Below, piece after piece: positions 24,001-33,769 of a stretch of DNA of 46,734 nt (position 1 is the stretch's first letter; each line of letters begins with the position of its first letter). The DNA lies in NCBI GenBank assembly GCA_031257015.1, contig JAIRPK010000024.1, positions 1 through 46,734 on the forward strand. Reading direction: 5' to 3'. The notes under the pieces were generated by a model, which worked only from the letters and a program-made list of their open reading frames with translations, was not told the origin of the DNA and made no database searches. The position numbers and the translations under genes were made by a program. The stretch comes from Tannerellaceae bacterium (GTDB taxonomy: Bacteria; Bacteroidota; Bacteroidia; Bacteroidales; Tannerellaceae).

Positions 24001-24342
24001 TTTGCGATGAGGGAAAAGCCTGTTTTCAAGCAGAATATTATCGTCCCTCCAGGGGGGAAATCTGATTTCAGAGCCGGACATGTCAGCCCACCATGTGGGA
24101 AGATGCGATCCGGAACCGAATCGTATTGTCCCACCATGTGGGAAAGTATGTTTTGAGAGCGGATCGCACTGTCCCACCAGGTGGAAAGATATGTTTTGGG
24201 TTCGGATCGCCTTGTCCCACATGGTGGGAAGATATGTTTTGGACTCGGATCATACTGTTCCACCTGGTGGACAACCATGTTTTGGCGCCGGATCGTATTG
24301 TCCCACCTGGGGGGACGTGTTTTTTGAGAAGCAGCGCAGGTT
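24001..24342. repeat. Array D: about eight tandem 43-bp units, same family as array E
   Basis: Clear units start at 24043, 24085, 24128, 24171, 24214 and 24257, with degenerate ones at 24001 and 24300; four of the clear ones are exactly 43 bp in register. Each unit has a first half GTCCCACC-NN-GTGGGA with dyad CCCAC-N3-GTGGG, and a second half of GATATGTTTTGG then CGGATCG. The array fills the gap between the convergent polyferredoxin and SAM-methyltransferase genes. Phase and key words match array E at 30610-30910, in the same orientation. Confidence 0.92.
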
Positions 24343-24402
24343 GTTATCAGTGTTAGGCTTTGCCGGATGGTACGAAAAGCAGGGTTGTTGCCATTGTAGA
24401 CA

Positions 24403-25650
24403 TTAGTCCGTGGCTTTGCGACAGGGTATTAATACCTTGTTGCCTGTGGAGAGTGTTGTTGCGAAGATGTATGTCTCGCCGCCGTCTGATATGCGTGTTC
24501 GGCGGCGTAGCTCGGTGGCGTCGATGGGAAAGTTTCGCACGGCGATGTTTGCTTTTGGTATTCTGTGTCGCAGTGTTTTGCAGAGCATGTTGTTGAATGG
24601 GAGTACGTCATCGGCGATGAAGATTCTTCCGGGAAAGTTGCCGGGTGCGACGTTGGTCGTATATAGATGGCTGTTGACGTGCAGTTTTTCCATGCCGTGA
24701 CGTGCAAGCGTTTTGAATGCTCCGGCTTTGAGTACGGAGGAGTTTGGTTCGCAGATGTATTTGCCTGGCATAGTGGCGATGGCGGGCTGTGCATCGGCTT
24801 CTTCCTGTCGATTGAATATAAAGGATTCGATATGGCCGTTTGAGGTTCGGTTGATGCAGTGTATGTCGGGGGGAAGGCTTTCGTTTTGCTGCCGCTCCAT
24901 GACAAAGATGAGTTCCTTACATTCGTTTCTGACGGAGAGGATGTGTACTTCGCGTGTATTCGGCAAAAGCGCGAGCGTGCGACTTATGTCGGCCATTGGG
25001 GAGAGCTTGGCGATAATTTTCGGCGCTCGTTCCCATAGTAGCGGAAGTAGCTGTATGAGGTTTGGTTCGCAGTCAGTAATGGCGAAGAGGCGTCGAGCGT
25101 CGTTTGTTTTGCGTCGTGCCGGGTCGATGTAGAAGATGTCCGTGCCGTGGATAAGATTGATGACATCTTCGGCCTTTCCTTCGATTATGTCTATTGCGAT
25201 GTTCAAGCAGTTAAAATTATGTCGTGCGGCTCGGCAATAGTCCGGTCGCTGTTCGACATAAACGAGTCTCCGCGCTTTGCGGGCAAGGGCGATGGAGTCT
25301 ACTCCCAAGCCTCCGGTCAGGTCGCATACGCTGTCTGTTGGGAGAATAAGCTTCTGCTTGTATGCAGCGGTAAATTCCGAGGATGCTTGTTCGGCAGCCA
25401 TTGCCGAAGGGAACAGGAGTCGGATGTCGGCATACCAGGAGGGGAGTTTCTCCCTGATATGCCTCCGTGCGATGATTTGTTCGACGGCCAGAGGAACGTC
25501 TGTTCCCTGGAAGCGTCCGGCGGCGAGCAGCAGCTTGGCAGTGTCGTCGTCGGCGTGTTCCTGAACGAAAGCCTGAAAACTTGTTATTGCCGAATCAGAA
25601 GTTGATGTTGATTCCGAGCATGATGGTTGCTTCCTGCAAGGGATAGCCAT
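24403..25650 (-). CDS. Class I SAM-dependent methyltransferase-like protein (THUMP-like family)
   Basis: The 415-residue protein has a helical N-terminal part (about 20-100), a Rossmann methyltransferase core with SAM motif I DLTGGLGVDS (110-119), the acidic YVEQRP strand end, and a DPARR motif (176-180) in place of the usual DPP-type catalytic loop. A C-terminal THUMP-like domain follows. The layout matches Bacteroidota THUMP-like class I methyltransferases, presumed to act on RNA; the target is unknown. The frame starts 56 bp inside the upstream barrel gene. The first 20 residues are Ser/Thr-rich and not conserved-looking, so the true start may be later at a non-ATG codon. It is the last gene of the TPR-barrel-methyltransferase operon. 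Confidence 0.85.
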   Translation of the reverse strand: MAIPCRKQPSCSESTSTSDSAITSFQAFVQEHADDDTAKLLLAAGRFQGTDVPLAVEQIIARRHIREKLPSWYADIRLLFPSAMAAEQASSEFTAAYKQKLILPTDSVCDLTGGLGVDSIALARKARRLVYVEQRPDYCRAARHNFNCLNIAIDIIEGKAEDVINLIHGTDIFYIDPARRKTNDARRLFAITDCEPNLIQLLPLLWERAPKIIAKLSPMADISRTLALLPNTREVHILSVRNECKELIFVMERQQNESLPPDIHCINRTSNGHIESFIFNRQEEADAQPAIATMPGKYICEPNSSVLKAGAFKTLARHGMEKLHVNSHLYTTNVAPGNFPGRIFIADDVLPFNNMLCKTLRHRIPKANIAVRNFPIDATELRRRTRISDGGETYIFATTLSTGNKVLIPCRKATD

Positions 25651-27343
25651 AATAAACTTCGTAGCGTTGGAACAGCATATTGCTTAGCCTGATATAAGGC
25701 ATGAAGGTTTTATTGATAGTATATGATGTAAGAAGATTCAATTCGCTTATGTCTTTCATTTTCTCATTCCAGTTGACGATCGTTCGCCGCCCGGATGCAA
25801 GATAGTAATCGAGCGAGAATGTCATTTTTTCCATCGGTCGCAGCAGGAACCCTGCTCCTGCTTCAAGCCTTGGACGTCCGTAAGGCTTCCATTCCGGTAT
25901 TATATCGGTATGAGTTTGTTCCGGAATATGTTTGTTCTCTACCGACCAATGGTTGTAGACGCATTTCATCACTATCTCAAACAGCTTCAGATGAGCATAT
26001 TTAAGTTCGAGTCCTGCATAGTAACGTTGTGAATTAAGCGGAAGCGTCCGGCTGAGGTTTCCGAATCCGAAGAAGGACATTTCTGGGATGAAGAAGTAAT
26101 CATCCGCCGTGTATTTGTATCCTCCGAAAAGGTTGAACCAGAAGCCTGGCGCCACGCCGGACTTTAGTCCCAGAATAGCGTCAAGCATTGTTCGTGAAGG
26201 TCGAGTGGCGAATATTGGCGCTGTATAGCGATTTTCGCGTGATAGGCCGTACAGGCTGTTCGGTTTCATGCTTCCGCCTGCATTGACGTAAAGTATGGTT
26301 CGCAAGCCGAGGTTAAGTTCCAGCGCGAGGTCTGGTGAGGCGAAGAACTTGGCGGAATCTCCCGTGTGGAAGAGAATATTTAAGCCGATCTTGAATTTCC
26401 ACTGTTCATTTTCGAGTAAATAGTAAGGGCTGATTTTTCCGGTCAGGAAGTTTTGGAAGACTTTTATGTCTTCCGTCTTGCTGTAATTGAAATATCCGAA
26501 GCGCGTATCTATTCCCAGCCGGTGTTGCCCTCGTAGCGGTGAGCTTATTCCCAGTTTCAGGTCGAAAGTGTTTTCGCCTATGCCGTCGGAATTAGCGTCC
26601 ATTCCGTATTTAAAGGATAGTCTTGTAAAGCTTAAATCGCCGTAGAAGTCTGTGGCAGCTCCGTCGCTGGCATTGACGCCTGTGCCGATGACGAAGAGGT
26701 TGTTGACCTGATTGGTTTCCATGTCGTTATGGGGCATTTCCGGCAAGGGGTAGTGGCTGGGCGTCGGGAGTCCGTAGTAATTGAAGGTTGAGTAGCCGTA
26801 TTGCGCATTTAATTTCAGCGTTGCGTTCGTGAATCTGTGACTGAAGTCAAGGCCGGCGATGTTGTCGTTAGTTCGAGCCTTTACCTGTTCATCTTTCAGG
26901 AATCCGTCCATATATCTGACACTGCTGTTGGAAGAGCGGTGCGTGAGATAAACGTTCAGCAAGTCCTTGTCGGAATGTAGCGGTTGATAGCCGAGATCGC
27001 CGTTTATATTCCAGTGGTTGCCGATACCTCCGTTTAGATAGCCTCGGCGTTTGTCGTATTCTCTTTCGGTTTTGAACATTCCCGCTGATATCTTCCCTAT
27101 CTCCCGTTGCGGATCTGCCGGTGAAGAGAGGAAGGCATAGTCGATGGCATGTTTGGTGATGGCTGGGTCTTTTATGACCGGGAGGGTGTTTACCTTGGAT
27201 GCGTCCTGAACTGATGGGTCATACTCTCGCTCCAGAGACAGTTCGCGGTTAAGATTGTCGTTCTTCGTGTCTTGTGCGCGTAGAGAGGCTGCGTAGAACA
27301 GTAATACCAGGCTAAATGCTTTTATGGGATATATTGTTTTCAT
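25595..27343 (-). CDS. Outer-membrane beta-barrel protein (TonB-receptor-like barrel without plug)
   Basis: The 582-residue protein has a signal peptide (MKTIYPIKAFSLVLLFYAASLRAQ), a short conserved N-terminal region including LEREYDPSVQDASKVNTLP, and then alternating aromatic/polar strands to the C-terminus, ending in LGININF. The terminal Phe and strand pattern indicate an outer-membrane barrel. No plug domain or TonB box was seen. It starts 6 bp after the TPR gene ends, so the two are translated from one mRNA and probably work together in the envelope. Specific substrate is unknown. Its 3' end overlaps the start of the methyltransferase frame by 56 bp. Confidence 0.82.
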   Translation of the reverse strand: MKTIYPIKAFSLVLLFYAASLRAQDTKNDNLNRELSLEREYDPSVQDASKVNTLPVIKDPAITKHAIDYAFLSSPADPQREIGKISAGMFKTEREYDKRRGYLNGGIGNHWNINGDLGYQPLHSDKDLLNVYLTHRSSNSSVRYMDGFLKDEQVKARTNDNIAGLDFSHRFTNATLKLNAQYGYSTFNYYGLPTPSHYPLPEMPHNDMETNQVNNLFVIGTGVNASDGAATDFYGDLSFTRLSFKYGMDANSDGIGENTFDLKLGISSPLRGQHRLGIDTRFGYFNYSKTEDIKVFQNFLTGKISPYYLLENEQWKFKIGLNILFHTGDSAKFFASPDLALELNLGLRTILYVNAGGSMKPNSLYGLSRENRYTAPIFATRPSRTMLDAILGLKSGVAPGFWFNLFGGYKYTADDYFFIPEMSFFGFGNLSRTLPLNSQRYYAGLELKYAHLKLFEIVMKCVYNHWSVENKHIPEQTHTDIIPEWKPYGRPRLEAGAGFLLRPMEKMTFSLDYYLASGRRTIVNWNEKMKDISELNLLTSYTINKTFMPYIRLSNMLFQRYEVYYGYPLQEATIMLGININF

Positions 27344-27349
27344 GTTTTA

Positions 27350-30300
27350 TCACTTCTTGAGTTTGCTTAATCTGTTTTCTATCATGGCGTCTATATCATC
27401 TTGTCCTTTATAATTGGCGCGAAGACTGTTCAGGTATTGTCTGGCCTTGAAGTCGTCATTTTGCCGGATGTAGATGTCCGCCAGTAGGATAAAGCCTCTG
27501 GCGAGCCAGTAGGAGTGTGGTGTTCCGTTTTCGATAAAGCGGGTCAGTTCTTTTTCAGCTTTGGCGTTCTCGTTGCTGTTGTAATATTGCTGTGCAAGAA
27601 GGTATTTTGCCTCTGCGCCCTGTGCGGTTCGGGTGTCTTTTCCCAGTTCCTGCAAGTCGGGAATAGCTTTGCTGCTTTGCCGGAGATTGATGTACGCCTT
27701 GGCGCGAACGTATCTTGCTTCTGCAATGACTTCGGGTGAGAGCTTGGATCCCTTCATTATGTTCTCGGCGGCGTTGAGTGCGTCCTGCCACTGTTCTGTC
27801 TGCTGTGCGCATCTCATTATTCCAAGTTTGGCGGCGTTGATATTTGCCGGTTCTTCAGCTATGGCGCCGAGGAGTTTGAAGCTTTCGAGAGCGGAGGCAT
27901 AATCTTTTCCGGTGTATTCTATTTCGGCTTTTCGCGCACAGGCATCTTCCCTGAAGCGAGTATCACGACTGTCGATGACGGAGCTGAATCGTCGCCCTGC
28001 TTCATTATAGTCTTTGCCGGCGAAGGCGATTTTGCCCAGGTAGTAGTCTGCATTAACGGAGAATGCTCCGCCGGGGTAGTTATGGAGGTAATTCAAGAGG
28101 CTGCGTCGTGCGGCTTCAAACTCGTTCCGCATATAAAACCGTTCTGCGGCGAGATATGTTAGTGAATCCTGTTCGGATGCTCCGAGGCGGACGGAACCGT
28201 CAAGGGAATTGGCGTAGGCGGCGTAAGCGCTCACGTCGTCAAGGTCGAGATAGACGGACTTGAGGTCTTGCAGCGCTACGCGGGCTTCTTCGCTGTTGGG
28301 GTAATTGTCTATTACTTTCTTATATGCTTCGATGGCCTTCTGTGGCTGGTTGCTGTTATAGTAAAGCAAGCCCAGTTGAAGACCGGCTCTTCTCGCCTGG
28401 CTGTTTTCGGGAAATTTGCGGAGGAGGTTTTCAAATGATGATGCGGCGAGATTATTGTTGCCCAGCAATACGTGCGAGCGTCCGCGTTCGTAGAGTGCGC
28501 CTGGTATATATTGTGAGCTTGGGAACTCGGAGATGAGGCGGTCAAGGGCGGCGACTTTGCCTTTGTTGTCCTTGCGCAATCCCATGACGTACCCCTTTTG
28601 GAACAATGCGTAGTCGCCGGCGGATGGCAGTATTGTTGCTGCGCGATTGTAGTTTTCCTCGGCTTGGGCAAGTTGGTGGTTATAGTAGTAACAGTCGCCT
28701 ATTCGGTTGAAGGCGTCGGCATAGGATTCGCTCCTGCGATTGGCTTCCAGTGATGTGTATTGTCTGAAGTTGGAGAGGGCTTCGTCATAATGTTTTTGTT
28801 TAAAGTGTCCGTAGGCGATATTGTAGAAAGCGAGTGCGTACATGTCGGTATTCCTTTGGCGCGTATTATTGATGTATGTGCGATAGTCCGCAATCGCTTC
28901 GGGGTAGCGTTCCATGCGGTAATTTGTTTCTCCTCTCCAGAAGTAGGCGCCGCTGAGCGCCTCCGGATTATGGTTGCCCATGCTGATAGATCTTGCGAAA
29001 TAGTCCATTGCTTGTTCCATCTCCATGTTTGCGAAAGCCTGTGTTCCGAGATGGAAGAGCAGGCTTTGCTTTGCTTCCAGTATTTTCGCGCCCGGATGAC
29101 GGATTTTCTCGATAGATGTTAATGCTGCTTCGTAGTTTTTTGTCGTAAGGTATACTTCGACTAAATAGTCATTTACCTTGTCTGCATATTTGGACTTGGG
29201 GTATTTGTTGAGGAAGTTTTCAAAAACCTTAACGGACTCTCCGAAGCCTGTAAATGATGTTTCGTGGATTAGCAGTGCATAATTATATGTTGCGGCTTCC
29301 TGTATCTGCGGATCATAAGAGGCGTTGGCGGCGGCTTCAAACGTCATCCTCGCCTGCTCCTTGTTCTTTAGCTTGAGATAGCTTTGTCCGAGATAGAAAT
29401 TAGCGTTCTGAGTTAGTTCATCATCCTGATATACTGTTCGGCTAAGATGTTTTACGGCGTTGGAGAAGTCGTTTCTGTTGAACATGCAGAGGCCTAGAAT
29501 ATAGAGGTCGCCTCGCAATGGTTGCTGAACGGCTTTGACATATTCGGATAAATACATGGCTGCCTTGCCCTCGTTTCCAAGCCGGTAGTAGGAATTACCT
29601 GTCAGCCGTATTGCTTCGGCTTTGTTCTCGCTTCGAGGATAGCGATTCAGGAGGTCTTCACCTTCGACTGCTGCGCGGTCAAACTTGCCTTGCATAAAAT
29701 ATATTTGAGCGATGAGGAACTGCGACTGTTCGCGGTATTCGGTTTTGTCTTTCAACTGCATCAGCCCGGCCAGTGCGTCGTTATAATGGTTCAGACTGTA
29801 ATCAATATAAGCGACATAGTATGCAGCGGCGTCTTTGTATGTTGTGCCGACTTCCTTCACTCGCTGGAAGCCTGCCCTGGCCTTCTTCATATCCCCTATT
29901 TTCATTAGTGAGAAGGCTTGTTTGTATGCGTATGCTTCCTGCATGTCTATGGGAAGCATGTCTATGTCCGCTTCTCCGAGCCAGTATAAAGTTTTTTCAT
30001 ATTCGGCGTTCGCAAAGTGTGTGCTGCCGATATAGTATCCCGTTTCGTTAACGTGCCGGCTGTCGGGATATGTGGAGGCATAGTCTTTCAGCAGATTTTC
30101 GGCGTGTGGCAAGCCTTCTTCGTAAGCGCAGCAGGCCAGCATAAAGTCGGTTTCCTGACGAAGGTCGGCGTCAGTAATACCGTGTCTCTTGAAGGCCGTC
30201 AACTTGTCTACGCAGCCGGCATAGTTCCTGGCGTCGAACATTTCCGAGCCTTCCAAAAACAAGCGTTCAGGCGACATGTCCCGGTATGTGCGCTGCCCCC

Positions 30301-30352
30301 ATGCGACTGTCATACAGCCTGACAAGCAAAATAAAATAATGATTCTTTTCAT
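27350..30352 (-). CDS. Large exported TPR protein
   Basis: The 1000-residue protein has a signal peptide (MKRIIILFCLSGCMTVAWGQ) and consists of tetratricopeptide and Sel1/BamD-like helical pairs from about residue 25 to the end. Typical repeats are AIEAYKKVIDNYPNSEEARVA and KAEKELTRFIENG. There is no enzyme motif. The solenoid probably acts as a periplasmic scaffold. The outer-membrane barrel gene follows after 6 bp, which suggests a two-protein envelope complex, by analogy with other TPR lipoprotein and barrel pairs. Transcription likely starts at the box at 30382-30389. Function beyond scaffolding is not inferable. Confidence 0.88.
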   Translation of the reverse strand: MKRIIILFCLSGCMTVAWGQRTYRDMSPERLFLEGSEMFDARNYAGCVDKLTAFKRHGITDADLRQETDFMLACCAYEEGLPHAENLLKDYASTYPDSRHVNETGYYIGSTHFANAEYEKTLYWLGEADIDMLPIDMQEAYAYKQAFSLMKIGDMKKARAGFQRVKEVGTTYKDAAAYYVAYIDYSLNHYNDALAGLMQLKDKTEYREQSQFLIAQIYFMQGKFDRAAVEGEDLLNRYPRSENKAEAIRLTGNSYYRLGNEGKAAMYLSEYVKAVQQPLRGDLYILGLCMFNRNDFSNAVKHLSRTVYQDDELTQNANFYLGQSYLKLKNKEQARMTFEAAANASYDPQIQEAATYNYALLIHETSFTGFGESVKVFENFLNKYPKSKYADKVNDYLVEVYLTTKNYEAALTSIEKIRHPGAKILEAKQSLLFHLGTQAFANMEMEQAMDYFARSISMGNHNPEALSGAYFWRGETNYRMERYPEAIADYRTYINNTRQRNTDMYALAFYNIAYGHFKQKHYDEALSNFRQYTSLEANRRSESYADAFNRIGDCYYYNHQLAQAEENYNRAATILPSAGDYALFQKGYVMGLRKDNKGKVAALDRLISEFPSSQYIPGALYERGRSHVLLGNNNLAASSFENLLRKFPENSQARRAGLQLGLLYYNSNQPQKAIEAYKKVIDNYPNSEEARVALQDLKSVYLDLDDVSAYAAYANSLDGSVRLGASEQDSLTYLAAERFYMRNEFEAARRSLLNYLHNYPGGAFSVNADYYLGKIAFAGKDYNEAGRRFSSVIDSRDTRFREDACARKAEIEYTGKDYASALESFKLLGAIAEEPANINAAKLGIMRCAQQTEQWQDALNAAENIMKGSKLSPEVIAEARYVRAKAYINLRQSSKAIPDLQELGKDTRTAQGAEAKYLLAQQYYNSNENAKAEKELTRFIENGTPHSYWLARGFILLADIYIRQNDDFKARQYLNSLRANYKGQDDIDAMIENRLSKLKK

Positions 30353-30381
30353 CCTGTTCCTTATATTTATTATGACGTTTG

Positions 30382-30389
30382 CAAATATA
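30382..30389 (-). promoter_or_regulatory. Putative -7 box (TATATTTG) for the TPR operon
   Basis: On the minus strand TATATTTG matches TAnnTTTG and lies 29 bp before the ATG of the TPR gene. Array E begins about 220 bp further upstream. Confidence 0.55.
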
Positions 30390-30609
30390 GCTGTTAATTG
30401 AGAATGGATATAGTTGAGTTCCGAAAATTGAGTTTTGTTCGATATTCTTTGCTTGCATAATACTCATTTTTTGCGGAATAGTCCACGTCGGTGGTTATTG
30501 TAATTTGCCGAAGAATCAGATTTGTACAGGAGGTGGATAGCCGTTTATTTTTCATTTTTCGTTCCGGTCGCCCATGTCTGCATTTGCAGTTTTTCGCCGT
30601 TTCTGCATC

Positions 30610-30910
30610 TCCTCCCTCGTGGGACGATATGATCCGGCTCCCAAACATGGTAGTCCACCTTGTGGGAGGATATGATCGAGCATCGGATCGTGTCGTCCCC
30701 CAGGGTGGGACAGTATGTTCTGGCCTTAAAACATGCTTTCCCCCCTTGTGGGAAGATATGATCTGGCGCCGGATCATACCATCCCCCGTGGTGGGACGAT
30801 ATGATCTGCCTTCGGATCATGTCTTCCCCCATGGTGGGCTAACATGATTCATTTCCGGATCATGTTTTCCCACTTTGTGGGAGGAGATTTTCCGCCTGAA
30901 AAGTGTTTTT
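30610..30910. repeat. Array E: seven tandem 43-bp units with two dyads per unit
   Basis: Units start at 30610, 30654, 30696, 30739, 30782, 30825 and 30868; five are exactly 43 bp and the first two are 44 and 42. Each has a half with TCCCCC-N-TGGTGGGA and a half with ATGATC-N8-GATCAT. In the third unit both arms of the second dyad have changed together (ATGTT with AACAT), so pairing is kept. The consensus and phase match array D, 6.3 kb away, in the same orientation. The array lies between two minus-strand genes, upstream of the TPR operon. Confidence 0.92.
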
Positions 30911-31044
30911 TTATTTATGGAGGACAATAATCATTTTCATTATAAATTCCTTAATCACGGATTTGGTCATGGGTAAATGTCGTTCGTTTTGCTTGTGATG
31001 CTGTCGTTGTTATGAGTGATTAATCTGGCTTCGGTTTTTTTCGT

Positions 31045-33513
31045 TTAGTCTGATAAAGGTGAATAAATATCTTGTTGAATAATTCTAACCGGTCCGATTA
31101 ATCCGGCTGGATTAAGATGTGAATCTTTATTATAGTAGTACCATGGTAAAAATGTTTTACGTTCTTTAACCGGTCGGTTTTCATTTTTAATAAACCATTC
31201 CGGGAAGCCTTTCATTGCCCGTAATCCGTTGTTTTTATCAGTCCATTCAAAATCTTCCGGATATTGTTCATCTCCAATCAGGCGATTTACCCATGTGTTT
31301 GTAATATGGATTTTGATTTCATTGTTTCCGGCTGTTATGAACTCGGTAATATCCTTTCGATAAGGAGGATTCCATAAGATGGCTGCCTGCTTGCCGTTTA
31401 TTTCCAGCATGGCGATGTCATGCAGTTTTCCCAGATCGATGATGATGCGTTTATTTACATTCAAGTCTGTTGCCTGGATAGGTATGCTTTTTTCATAAAT
31501 CGCAGTTCCTGAAAAATATTTGATAACAGTATCATTTTGCAAGCTGAAATCGGTTAATTCCGGGAATACACGTATAAAACAGTCTTCGTTTGTTTTAGGC
31601 TTAAATGATACAGTCCACGATCCTTCCAGCATGATTGTTTTTTCCGCCAGTACATTTATTTCCGGCATCTTGGCATATAAAGTTTTCTTCAACGGGAAAA
31701 CGACAAATATGGATTCATCCTTTTCCATTTTTATTGTAAGAATTGTTTTATTGCCATCGTGTTTCCATTGCCTTGTGCTGGTTATTGTCCCTTCATAAGC
31801 GTTCCATAGTTCAGGGTGACAGTCGGTGACAGGAAATTCCAATACTTTTTCTTGTGCAGCCTCAGTATTTCGGACGAAAAATATTTCCGCGTCTGGTGTT
31901 CGTCTATGAAGGACATTGTCAGAGCGTGAGATAAAAACGCCTTGTTGCAACATCATTTGGCAACGCGCCAGATAAGTAAAGAAAGCCTTGCCGGGTTCAA
32001 ACCATGTTTGATTGCGGCTGAAATGCGTTCCGTAATGAGCAAAGCTGAATCCCGGCTGATATTTGTCATCGAAAGGATTGTGTGCCCATGAATGTAGGAA
32101 GAATAAGTTGACGCCAAAAGAGAATCCCATATCTGCCGGACGTTTCAGCATGGCGGGCGTTTCGTTAAACTTGCAAGTGGCCTCCATGCCTGTAAATGCT
32201 TCTGCTCCGACAATACGTTTATTATCAGCGGCGGCAGCTTGTGCGATAATGTCTCCTCCCGCTACTTCGCGGCTGTGAACCCAAAATTCGGTAATCGGCA
32301 CATCTGCAATGCTTGCTCCCTGTCGTAGTTCAAAAGGTCCGTCTCCCCAACTGCAATAAGGTTCCCAATAGAATTGCAGGCCTGCTTTGTTTATCATTTC
32401 TTTCCCTGTTTGAAAACAATCCAGAAACAGACGATTCACTACTTCCGTATAATCTTTCAGAAAATAAAGAGTTTCCTTTGCCGCCTTTTCGGGATATTTA
32501 ATTCCGTGGTTTTGTTCATCCAGGATGCTGTCGCCACGCATATAAGCCATCACTAATTGTCGTATTGGATCATATCCTTTAATATGGATAAAATCAGAAC
32601 GGAAATTAGGCGACCAGTTTTGACTTCCTGCTTCATAGCTGTCTATCCAAATAGAATTAAGCGTATTGCCGAGATATTCCTCAAAACGATCTTTAAGTGG
32701 ATTTAAAACATTATTCCAATGCTTGACGGTAATTGCAATATTCATCTTGTCGGCTTCAAGCGCATAGTCGGCAACATCCTCCGGCGTCGGATGCGAACGT
32801 TTCATTGTCGGATAATGACCGACACGATAAATTATCCATTCGCCAACAGGAGCTTGCCATTCTAAATATCCGTCGTCTTTCATATATGAGGTAATATCCA
32901 GCAATTGATCCGTCTTCACATCTTTACGGGCTGGGACGGCTATCGTTGCTACATCTTTAAAATATGCTTTCAACTCCCTCTCCTTCTCTTTAGGATTAGG
33001 CAGATTAAGTTTTATTCTTTGAGGTCCTTTCACTAAAGTAGTGCTAAAGGCAACCGCCTGCATTCCCTGTTCTGGCGAAATCCACGGCCCTCCTGTTGTT
33101 GACCATCCAGGCGAATTGTGCATCCCAACTTTCATATTCAGCTTTTTAGCCTCTGCAAGAGCATGTCCGAAAGCATCCCAATAAGCAATGCTGCGATAAG
33201 TCTGCCGTGGCCATGGATTCTGTTGTGTGTCTAGCCACGAAGGAGCATTGAAAATAATCACGCCACCGATGCCGGTTTCCTTCATGGCACGAATGTCCTT
33301 GCTCATTCCTTCTTTAGAGAAATTGGAGCCAAGCCAGTGCCACCATACATGAGGTTTGTAGGCGTCAGAGGGCTTTGCAAACTGTTGCGCGAGACTTCCC
33401 AAAGTCTCTCCATTTTGTATGACGGAAATATCATTACCGGCAACTTGCGCTTGTAAAAAGGAAATGGAATTAGACAGAAACAGAACGGCTGTTATTAATA
33501 TTTTATTTTTCAT
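31045..33513 (-). CDS. Exported glycoside hydrolase, GH106-like (alpha-L-rhamnosidase type)
   Basis: The 822-residue protein has a signal peptide ending near FLQAQ and opens with PHVWWHWLGSNFSKEGMSKD and GIGGVIIFNAPSW. These, with GMHNSPGWSTTGGPW, are typical of the (beta/alpha)8 enzymes grouped with GH106 rhamnosidases. The C-terminal about 150 residues form a GH2-type sugar-binding sandwich (MLEINGKQAAILWNPPY, then NEIKIHITNTWVNRL). Such enzymes remove terminal rhamnose from plant or bacterial polysaccharides. It is shorter than many GH106 members (about 1100 residues), so the family call is tentative and substrate is open. It stands alone, divergent from padR, with no SusC/SusD genes. Confidence 0.75.
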   Translation of the reverse strand: MKNKILITAVLFLSNSISFLQAQVAGNDISVIQNGETLGSLAQQFAKPSDAYKPHVWWHWLGSNFSKEGMSKDIRAMKETGIGGVIIFNAPSWLDTQQNPWPRQTYRSIAYWDAFGHALAEAKKLNMKVGMHNSPGWSTTGGPWISPEQGMQAVAFSTTLVKGPQRIKLNLPNPKEKERELKAYFKDVATIAVPARKDVKTDQLLDITSYMKDDGYLEWQAPVGEWIIYRVGHYPTMKRSHPTPEDVADYALEADKMNIAITVKHWNNVLNPLKDRFEEYLGNTLNSIWIDSYEAGSQNWSPNFRSDFIHIKGYDPIRQLVMAYMRGDSILDEQNHGIKYPEKAAKETLYFLKDYTEVVNRLFLDCFQTGKEMINKAGLQFYWEPYCSWGDGPFELRQGASIADVPITEFWVHSREVAGGDIIAQAAAADNKRIVGAEAFTGMEATCKFNETPAMLKRPADMGFSFGVNLFFLHSWAHNPFDDKYQPGFSFAHYGTHFSRNQTWFEPGKAFFTYLARCQMMLQQGVFISRSDNVLHRRTPDAEIFFVRNTEAAQEKVLEFPVTDCHPELWNAYEGTITSTRQWKHDGNKTILTIKMEKDESIFVVFPLKKTLYAKMPEINVLAEKTIMLEGSWTVSFKPKTNEDCFIRVFPELTDFSLQNDTVIKYFSGTAIYEKSIPIQATDLNVNKRIIIDLGKLHDIAMLEINGKQAAILWNPPYRKDITEFITAGNNEIKIHITNTWVNRLIGDEQYPEDFEWTDKNNGLRAMKGFPEWFIKNENRPVKERKTFLPWYYYNKDSHLNPAGLIGPVRIIQQDIYSPLSD

Positions 33514-33744
33514 TTGAATATATATAGTAAAGATTCATAATAATCTTTTTCGCTCAGTTCATTTGACTGATGTTTTCTTATTAATATAACGCACATTTTC
33601 CAATTCGTTGACAGAGAGATTGAGTGGATAATTATTTTATTTAAAAAAACGTTGGATGATTGTATTTGGTATTTAAAATCTTTAAAATGAGTGGGGGAAT
33701 ATATTTTAGATGTGTTTGCCATGTGCATAGTAGTTGAATGTTCT

Positions 33745-33752
33745 TACCTTTG
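33745..33752 (+). promoter_or_regulatory. Putative -7 box (TACCTTTG) for the padR-pspC operon
   Basis: TACCTTTG matches TAnnTTTG and is 17 bp before the padR ATG, so the 5' leader would be about 10 nt. No -33 element sits at normal spacing. Confidence 0.55.
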
Positions 33753-33769
33753 CTCATAATTCATAACAG

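Noticed and set aside
23905..24406. Cys/Trp-rich small proteins over arrays D and E
   Set aside because: They exist on both strands in several frames and simply translate the 43-bp repeat.
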